A stretch of 35,311 bases of DNA from assembly GCA_029262315.1 (NCBI GenBank), contig JAJCZP010000180.1:1-35311 (forward strand), written 5' to 3'. The stretch comes from Deltaproteobacteria bacterium (lineage in GTDB: Bacteria; Desulfobacterota; Binatia; UTPRO1). Positions within the stretch are counted from its first letter, which is position 1. Each line of letters begins with the position of its first letter. The position numbers were made by a program, and so were the translations under genes. The notes under the pieces were generated by a model. The model did not search any database. It saw only the letters and a program-made list of their open reading frames with translations, and was not told where the DNA came from. Of this stretch, positions 30,006-35,311 are shown piece by piece.

Positions 30006-32821
30006 GGCGTGACCGTCGGCGTAGCCGTGGCGGTTACCGTCGGCGTTGGGGTGGCCGTCGGCGTTGGGGTGGCCGTCGGCGTTGGGGTGGCCGTTGGTGT
30101 TGGCGTGACCGTCGGTGTTGGCGTGACCGTCGGTGTGGCGGTGACGGTCGGCGTTGGGGTGACCGTTGGTGTGGCGGTGACGGTCGGCGTCGGGGTGACC
30201 GTCGGTGTGACCGTGACGGTCGGCGTCGGGGTGACCGTCGGCGTGACCGTCGGGGTCGGCGTGACCGTGGGTGTGACGGTTGGCGTTGGCGTGACCGTGG
30301 GTGTGACCGTCGGGGTCGGCGTGACCGTGGGTGTGACGGTTGGCGTCGGCGTGACCGTAGGTGTGACCGTCGCAGTCGGGGTCACGGTCGGTGTGACCGT
30401 CGGGGTTGGTGTGACCGTGGGTGTGACCGTCGCAGTCGGGGTCACGGTCGGTGTGACCGTCGGGGTTGGCGTGACCGTGGGTGTGACGGTCGCGGTCGGG
30501 GTCACGGTCGGGGTGACCGTCGGGGTAACGGTGGGCGTGACGGTCGCGGTAGCCACCAGGACTACGAAGCCGAAATCGAACGTATGGTCGTTCTGTCCGA
30601 GATCACCCGTCATCGCGCTGATTTCTGGGAAGCCCATTACCGTGGTTGCGTCGCTGTCGTGGATGTCCGAGCCCTGGTCCGCGATCGTCAAGATGAGATC
30701 CTCGAGCGGTCCGGCGACGCCGTAGTCGGCTGGATTGTCGAGTCGGATCTCGTAGGTCGTGTTCGTCATCAGGCCGCCGGTGACATTGCTGTCGTTGAAG
30801 TAGTACTCGCCATTGGCGTCGGTGACTGTGGTGCCGACGAGGACGCCGCCGTCATAGAGATTGACGGTGACGCCGACGAGCGGAGTCTCTCCGGCATCCT
30901 GGATGCCGTCGTTGTTCGTGTCGAGCCACACACGGTTGCCGATCTCGAGGGGAGCCACTTCGCAGAGCGCCTCGAGGTCGCCGAGGCCGTTGGCCTTCCC
31001 GAAGGTATCTCCCAGCCCACCGCCGTTCGTGCTGAATACGGAGTAGGAGTTCGAGTTGGTGCCATCGTCGTTGACGAACCAGAAGATACCGCCGTCGAAT
31101 GCCTCACCCGAGTCGAAGATGGGGTCGAACCCGGTCGAGACGACGTCGATGTTGCCGGGGACCTGGACGAGGCCACCGAGCGAGATCTCGTCGTGGACGG
31201 GGTGATTATCCTGGAAGTAGTACTCGCCGCCGCTCGGGCCTTCGGCGTTGTTGTCGCCTGTCGTGGTAATGCTGCCGCAGGTGCCGTTGCTCTCGAGAGT
31301 CCAGCCGCTCGATGGGTTTCCACAGGCGCGCAGCGTATCGCCCGCCACATCTCCGCGGTACAACGTGGCGTTGGTGATGTCGGTGTCGCCCTTTTCGAAG
31401 CCTGTCTGATCGCCGAAGCGGTCGCGGATACCCAGGATCATGTCGCCGCGATCGAAGACGATGTCGGTCAACCATGGCTGCGGATACGTGATCTCGTTGC
31501 CATTGAAGATCGGCGCGCCGTTGAAGGTGAAAGTGGTCGACCACGGGTTCCATTCGGCGGCTCGTGTCGCGGTGCCGCCGAACGGCGCGTTTGTTACCGC
31601 GTCGCCCCGGCCGTAGTCGAGGGGGAAGTTCAGCTCGAGGGTAAACGTGCCCGGCGCGGCGGGGTCCATCGAGTAGACCAGGGCCCGAAGATCGTTCGTG
31701 TCCTGCGTAGTTTCGGCCGTGCAGACCATTCCGACGTAGACGAGGCCGTCGTAGAAGGCGGTTGCGAAGGGGCGAACGTTGTCATTCGTACTGCCGCCAT
31801 TGCCGTCGTTGACGCAGACACCACCCGCGGTCGGCTCTGGGAGCTTGATGACCGTGACATCCCCGATCGTGATCGGCCCGGCTGTGACCGGGAAGCTGTA
31901 GAGTTCTTTGGTGAGGAGGTTCACCGTGTAGAGGGTCGACAGATCATCCGAGATGTCCATGTCGCCGAAGGCGATCTTGCCCACGGGATCCCACGAGTCC
32001 GGATCGTGAAACCAGCAATCGTCGCCAGCCACGAGGGGCGGCTCACAGCTCGTGGGCGACGACGGATGGGGGTCGGCGCCGGCGAGGCCGCTGAAATCGG
32101 CGTACTCGGTGACAGTTGGCGCGGTGCTCGCACTGGTGACCCGGTAGAGAACTCCAGTGTCGCCAAAAGTGCGAAAGCCCGAGTGGCGCTTCATGAAGGC
32201 GCCCGCGAAAAGGCTGTCGGAGATCGGCTCGTAGGCGAGGCCCCACGTCGTGCCCATTTCGTCGGCCCCGGCGAGATGGGCAGGCGTTGGCGCGGTGTAG
32301 CTGCCTGAGTCGCAGCTGCCGTTCCGGTTCAAGTCGGGGCAGCCCGCGGTGAACGGGAAACTGATGAGGACGTCGCTCATCGACAGCGATTGCTCTTCTT
32401 CGACGTAGCAACTGGTCGCGAGTGTCGGCTCGAGCTCGCAGTGCTGCCCGGGATTCGCGAGTCCGAGGTCGATGTCAGCCGCAGGGCTGATGACGAATGT
32501 GACTGTCGTCCCTGAGTCGGCGCCCTCGGGCCCTGGTTCCAGGTGACTCGGAATGCCGCTGAACTCGACGCGGTAGTCCGCACCGTTCAGGAGTCCGGCG
32601 ATCGTATAGCTGCCGTCGCTCGCCGTCGTCGTCGAGCCCGCAACTGCGCCCGCGGAATCGTACGCGGTGATGGTGATGCTCTCGACACCCGGTTCCGTGT
32701 TACCGACGCTGTTGGCGCCGTCGGCGTTGTAGTCACGAAAGACCGTGCCGCTGACCGTTTGCGCTGCGGCAGGTGCGGCGAGAGCCAGGGTGATGATCAG
32801 AGCGACGGCGAACCTTCTCAT
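29144..32821 (-). CDS. Very large secreted SdrD-B-like PT-stalk protein with four-repeat C-terminal module (paralogue B)
   Basis: 1225 residues from the ATG read from 32821, preceded by GAGGAG; this start gives a standard signal peptide (FAVALIITLALAAPAAA). Residues about 22-105 are an SdrD-B/Cna-B-like domain (VSGTVFRDYNADG ... GSYTIAGL). A region of ~500 residues (GTTWGLAYEPISDSLFAGAFMKRHSGF onward) reads like a large beta-propeller or adhesin body. A second SdrD-B domain follows (EIGNRVWLDTNNDGIQDAGE ... GEYYFND). Then comes a ~190-residue Pro/Thr/Val stalk and the same ~275-residue four-repeat module and Cys-rich tail as the protein at 26679-28862. SdrD-B domains are Ca-binding structural units of surface adhesins. 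Expected to be an extracellular stalked protein; its ligand is unknown. Divergent from the hydrolase gene at 33308. Confidence 0.83.
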   Translation of the reverse strand: MRRFAVALIITLALAAPAAAQTVSGTVFRDYNADGANSVGNTEPGVESITITAYDSAGAVAGSTTTASDGSYTIAGLLNGADYRVEFSGIPSHLEPGPEGADSGTTVTFVISPAADIDLGLANPGQHCELEPTLATSCYVEEEQSLSMSDVLISFPFTAGCPDLNRNGSCDSGSYTAPTPAHLAGADEMGTTWGLAYEPISDSLFAGAFMKRHSGFRTFGDTGVLYRVTSASTAPTVTEYADFSGLAGADPHPSSPTSCEPPLVAGDDCWFHDPDSWDPVGKIAFGDMDISDDLSTLYTVNLLTKELYSFPVTAGPITIGDVTVIKLPEPTAGGVCVNDGNGGSTNDNVRPFATAFYDGLVYVGMVCTAETTQDTNDLRALVYSMDPAAPGTFTLELNFPLDYGRGDAVTNAPFGGTATRAAEWNPWSTTFTFNGAPIFNGNEITYPQPWLTDIVFDRGDMILGIRDRFGDQTGFEKGDTDITNATLYRGDVAGDTLRACGNPSSGWTLESNGTCGSITTTGDNNAEGPSGGEYYFQDNHPVHDEISLGGLVQVPGNIDVVSTGFDPIFDSGEAFDGGIFWFVNDDGTNSNSYSVFSTNGGGLGDTFGKANGLGDLEALCEVAPLEIGNRVWLDTNNDGIQDAGETPLVGVTVNLYDGGVLVGTTVTDANGEYYFNDSNVTGGLMTNTTYEIRLDNPADYGVAGPLEDLILTIADQGSDIHDSDATTVMGFPEISAMTGDLGQNDHTFDFGFVVLVATATVTPTVTPTVTPTVTPTATVTPTVTPTPTVTPTVTPTATVTPTVTPTPTVTPTVTPTATVTPTVTPTPTVTPTVTPTPTVTPTVTPTPTVTPTVTPTPTVTPTVTPTPTVTVTPTVTPTPTVTATPTVTPTPTVTATPTVTPTPTVTPTPTATPTPTATPTPTATPTPTVTATATPTVTPTPTLTATPTPVPTRSPLRHFICHQGRRFPTVEIENVMINDIEYGNWVGRVKKFSRLCSPANKNGEDPTAALANEHLVGYMVKRQSGFPKFERRREVLVFNQFHPGGLLMDIIKPDLLMLPSAKALGAPPGPLAEDFNHFKCYKVAKTRFRSEGTTIEDQFFGPFGVDPNTLVAKIKKPKRLCIPATKEIAPEPPTPLFGPLTSLMCYQIKTIPKRLNIAGIFIDNQFDAREVEITHPKELCVPSAIDAFCGDDMADSPIEECDGLDAPGCPGNCVPPGLPNACTCN
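30241..30540 (-). repeat. 60-bp higher-order tandem repeat in the PT stalk of paralogue B
   Basis: Five consecutive 60-bp units (starting 30241, 30301, 30361, 30421, 30481) are visible, each made of degenerate 12- to 30-bp pieces coding PTVTPT-type residues. Units at 30361 and 30421 differ at only one or two bases. Less regular PT-coding repeats extend to about 30005. Confidence 0.85.
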
Positions 32822-33307
32822 GCTGGAAACTCCTCGTGCGAACGCCATCGTACCGATCGCATGGCGTGGCGGGGTGCGCCCGGGGCGAATGGTGTCTCGC
32901 AACGGCGGCGTTGGGGGGAAACGTCGGGCAATGCATCTCCTTCAGGTTCGGGCAGTGCTGCTACTTCAAGAAACGGCACAGTTGTTCTGTCGGCATGGAG
33001 ATTCCGTCGGAAGTAGCATGGCAATCCCTATAACTCCAGCAAAATCGTAAGGTCGCACGGTGACACACCGCGCCAGACTAGTGCACCCTACGGGTGGACG
33101 CGCAGGCGCGATCCCGCCGACGCTCAGCGCTTTCTTGTTCCCGTGCTCTCACAACTAGGCCACATGGCGAACGCTATGCGCTTCAGGTCTGCATCGGGGC
33201 TTCTTCGGACCGTGCGAACCTGAAGATTGCCCCATTCGAAGGGCGCGTGGTACAGCCGTACTACTTCCAGTTGCCACGAACTCAACGTTCTCGAGGAGGA
33301 TCGTCCA
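32822..33307. other. 486-base divergent intergenic region
   Basis: Upstream of both the paralogue B gene (-) and the hydrolase gene (+); no convincing gene inside. Both promoters should lie here, but no consensus pair stands out. Near the + gene an 8-bp inverted repeat (33181-33188 with 33218-33225, arm CTTCAGGT) encloses a 29-base GC-rich loop, a possible leader structure. The short frames present lack ribosome sites and family character. Confidence 0.4.
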
Positions 33308-35170
33308 ATGTACTTCCTGCGCCTTCGTTTGCCCCTAGTCGCCCTGGTGATGGTCGTAGCCTTCGCTGCCACCGCCGACGCCGGGGTCTACCCCGGCAAC
33401 AAGTGTGTCAGCAGTAAAATGAAGGAGGCAGGAAAGCTCTGTAAGGGGGCGCTCAAGGCTTGGTCTGGCTGGGACAAGTCGCAGGATGCCACTAAGCGCG
33501 ATGAGAAACTCCTGAAGATCTCGACCAAGTTCGCCGAGAAATGGAACAAGGCCGACACGAAGGCGTCTTCCAAGGGCGTCAACTGCGCCGATACCACCAT
33601 TGATGTAGCCGGGGCCCAGCTCCTGATCGACGCCGCTGTCGCCAGCGTCGTGGCCGACATCAATGCTGCGCTCACACTCACGAACCCGGACGAGGGAGCG
33701 TGCGGCAGTAAGCTCCTGGGCGAGGCCGCGAAGCGCTGCGCTGCGTACTTGAAGGCCGAGAGCAAGTTCATCAAGAAGCTCGACAAGGATCCTCAGGCGG
33801 TGAAACGCGATGAGGCGCAAGCGAAGGCCGGGGGCAAGTTCGCCGAGAAGTTCGACAAGATCCTCCTCGATGGCTGCCCGACGACCGCCTCAGCGGGAAG
33901 TGTCGGTGCGTTGCTCGACCAGGCGAACGCGGACGTCGTGCGCGACACGACAATTTCACCGAACGTACCGGACGATTCGTTCGTCGAGATTCTCCACCCG
34001 GAGGTTGGCCAGCCCGGTCACGTCGTCGAATACGAGGGTGATGACATCGGTCCGCGTTGCCAGGACTTCTCGCAGTATCGTTTCTGGGCGCGTCGTGGGA
34101 CGGTGAACAAGCTCGTGATGTACTACCAGGGCGGCGGCGCCTGCTGGAACAATTTCAGCTGCCTGCTGAATCAGTGCGATCAGGACATCGATCCCAACGG
34201 GATTGACAATCCCAACAACATTTTCATGTCTGGACTCGCGGATCTCGATGACCCGAACAATCCGCTGAAGGATTGGCACGTCGTGTTCGTGCCGTACTGT
34301 ACCTGCGACCTGCATTGGGGCGACGCCTCGCAGCAGTACATCGCGCCGGTGCTCGGGACCAAGGTGGTCGAGCATCGCGGGTACGACAATGCGAAGCTGG
34401 CTGAAAAGTATGCGCGGGAGCACTTTGTGAATCCCGATGAGGTGCTGGTGGCGGGGTCGAGCGCCGGCGGATTCGGGGCGTTGTTCCACGCCATTCCGGT
34501 GGCGCGCGTCTATGCCGCGTCGCATGTGAGTATGCTCGCCGACGCTGCGAGCGGCGTGGCGAGCGCCAGCTTCCTCGCCAACGACCTGCCGCTGTGGGGG
34601 ATCGAGGAGCATCTCGACGATCTCGATGTGCCCGGGATCAGCGATCAGACGCCTGCCGATCTGAACATCGTGCAGTTCATGACGTCGGCCGCGCGTGCGT
34701 TTCCGGACGTCGATTGGGCGCAATACTCGACCGGCTTCGATATGGTGCAATCGCTCTTCTACAACGCCCAGGTCAACGATACGGATACGGACTTCGGTCT
34801 GGTGGCGAGCGTGTGGCCCGAGTGGTGGCGCGAGAGCTGTAACTTCAACGCCATACAGGCGCAGCAGTTTGCCGACATCGAGGCGATCACCTCCAGCGAG
34901 AACGACAACTATCGTTCCTACGTGGGCACCGGTACGCGCCACATCATCTACTTCTTCGACAAAGTGTACACCGATACGACGGGTGGGGTGCCGACCGTCG
35001 CCGATTGGGTGGACGATCTTCTCACCGACGATCCCGCGTGGGTGAGCGAGGCGGCGACGCCCGACACGTTGGTGCTGCTACCGGATGACGCGGTGCCTGC
35101 GCCGCTCGTGTGTCCGTTCGAGGTGAGTGGTCCCGACACGGTGATCAACTGCGCGAGCTGCGTGCCGTAG
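33308..35170 (+). CDS. Secreted pectinacetylesterase/Notum-like hydrolase with duplicated Cys helical N-terminal domain
   Basis: 620 residues, ATG at 33308 with GAGGAGGA upstream; signal peptide LPLVALVMVVAFAATADA. Residues about 32-115 and 135-220 are two copies of a Lys/Ala-rich helical unit: C..K..EA.KLC, then FAEKWNKAD or FAEKFDKIL, a Cys, and a helical end LLIDAAVASVVADI or LLDQANADVVRD. The catalytic domain follows: LVMYYQGGGACWNNFSC (oxyanion GGGACW), VPYCTCDLHWGD, the nucleophile elbow GSSAGGFGA (Ser about 385), and a His candidate in GTRHIIYF near the end. This is the pectinacetylesterase family, alpha/beta hydrolases that remove acetyl or acyl groups from polysaccharides or, in animal Notum, from Wnt. 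Secreted or surface-bound deacylase is likely; substrate unknown. Confidence 0.87.
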   Translation: MYFLRLRLPLVALVMVVAFAATADAGVYPGNKCVSSKMKEAGKLCKGALKAWSGWDKSQDATKRDEKLLKISTKFAEKWNKADTKASSKGVNCADTTIDVAGAQLLIDAAVASVVADINAALTLTNPDEGACGSKLLGEAAKRCAAYLKAESKFIKKLDKDPQAVKRDEAQAKAGGKFAEKFDKILLDGCPTTASAGSVGALLDQANADVVRDTTISPNVPDDSFVEILHPEVGQPGHVVEYEGDDIGPRCQDFSQYRFWARRGTVNKLVMYYQGGGACWNNFSCLLNQCDQDIDPNGIDNPNNIFMSGLADLDDPNNPLKDWHVVFVPYCTCDLHWGDASQQYIAPVLGTKVVEHRGYDNAKLAEKYAREHFVNPDEVLVAGSSAGGFGALFHAIPVARVYAASHVSMLADAASGVASASFLANDLPLWGIEEHLDDLDVPGISDQTPADLNIVQFMTSAARAFPDVDWAQYSTGFDMVQSLFYNAQVNDTDTDFGLVASVWPEWWRESCNFNAIQAQQFADIEAITSSENDNYRSYVGTGTRHIIYFFDKVYTDTTGGVPTVADWVDDLLTDDPAWVSEAATPDTLVLLPDDAVPAPLVCPFEVSGPDTVINCASCVP

Positions 35171-35195
35171 CCCCGCGCGCGTCTGCCGCGGCGAA

Positions 35196-35224
35196 GGGGT
35201 GCGCGTGGGTTGCCAGCGCACCCC
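35196..35224 (+). terminator. Hairpin after the pectinacetylesterase-like gene
   Basis: Arms 35196-35204 (GGGGTGCGC) and 35216-35224 are perfectly complementary (9 bp) with an 11-base loop, 25 bases after the stop. A strong T-tract is missing. The remaining bases to the window end show nothing recognisable. Confidence 0.55.
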
Positions 35225-35311
35225 ATCTGGGTTGTGGCATCCGGATCGGGGCGCGACTAAGGGGCAACGGGATCGGGCGGGCGCTCGACCGCGTCGCATA
35301 CTGCCCAAACA

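Noticed and set aside
29936-32308. Long plus-strand open frame (about 790 codons) opposite the 1225-residue surface protein
   Set aside because: It is the mirror of the PT-coding repeats and GC-rich codons of the minus-strand gene; its translation is Arg/Gly-rich low complexity with no ribosome site or family.
33181-33225. Riboswitch upstream of the pectinacetylesterase-like gene
   Set aside because: An 8-bp inverted repeat exists, but no known riboswitch core could be matched; kept only as a note on the intergenic region.

Overview
The window is high-GC DNA, densely coded on both strands, from a Gram-negative bacterium: it encodes a TonB-dependent receptor, apolipoprotein N-acyltransferase, an LpxL-like acyltransferase and many signal-peptide proteins. 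The secretome has a distinctive style: Pro/Thr linkers, cysteine-rich modules of the 'CGDG..EECD' type, thrombospondin-3-like Ca-binding repeats and SdrD-B-like domains. That style is known from Myxococcota and other deltaproteobacteria-like lineages (for example uncultivated Binatota). The lineage is inferred from protein style only; no rRNA or tRNA gene was seen.

Layout. 1-4212 (+): end of a TonB receptor, a beta-propeller lipoprotein and a Cys-rich/cohesin-like secreted protein, joined by overlapping start and stop codons. 4246-5178 (-): sugar-epimerase-like SDR. 5400-10459 (+): a YfcG-type GST, a flavin oxidoreductase (NMO/FabK family), a MAPEG membrane protein, an SDR, KAS III, ACP and an LpxL-like acyltransferase, which together look like lipid or acyl metabolism. 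10536-11216 (-): nitroreductase. 11415-13561 (+): DUF35 protein and SCP2-type thiolase, a terminator, then a YfcE-type phosphodiesterase. 13852-16782 (+): three secreted Cys-rich proteins, the last an SGNH hydrolase, ending at a strong bidirectional terminator. 16852-19159 (-): lnt and an upstream unknown membrane-anchored protein. 19225-20112 (+): unknown membrane protein. 20220-22703 (-): large secreted Cys-rich protein. 23072-26558 (-): tightly overlapped cassette of an HxlR regulator, a molybdopterin oxidoreductase and a thioredoxin-like protein, preceded by a perfect palindromic operator candidate. 26679-32821 (-): two large secreted proteins with PT-repeat stalks and nearly identical C-terminal modules. 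33308-35170 (+): secreted pectinacetylesterase/Notum-like hydrolase with duplicated N-terminal helical domain.

The most unusual material is the secretome. Two apparently undescribed repeat domains are visible. One is a Lys/Cys-rich tandem domain with a 'CGGxDKxC' signature, shared by the proteins at 2581-4212 and 20220-22703. The other is a four-repeat module at the C-termini of the proteins at 26679-28862 and 29144-32821, in which one repeat has lost both of its otherwise conserved cysteines. Several of these proteins share a plan of signal peptide, Cys-rich or catalytic domain, PT stalk and terminal binding-like domain, which suggests a cell-surface display or adhesion system; this is inference.
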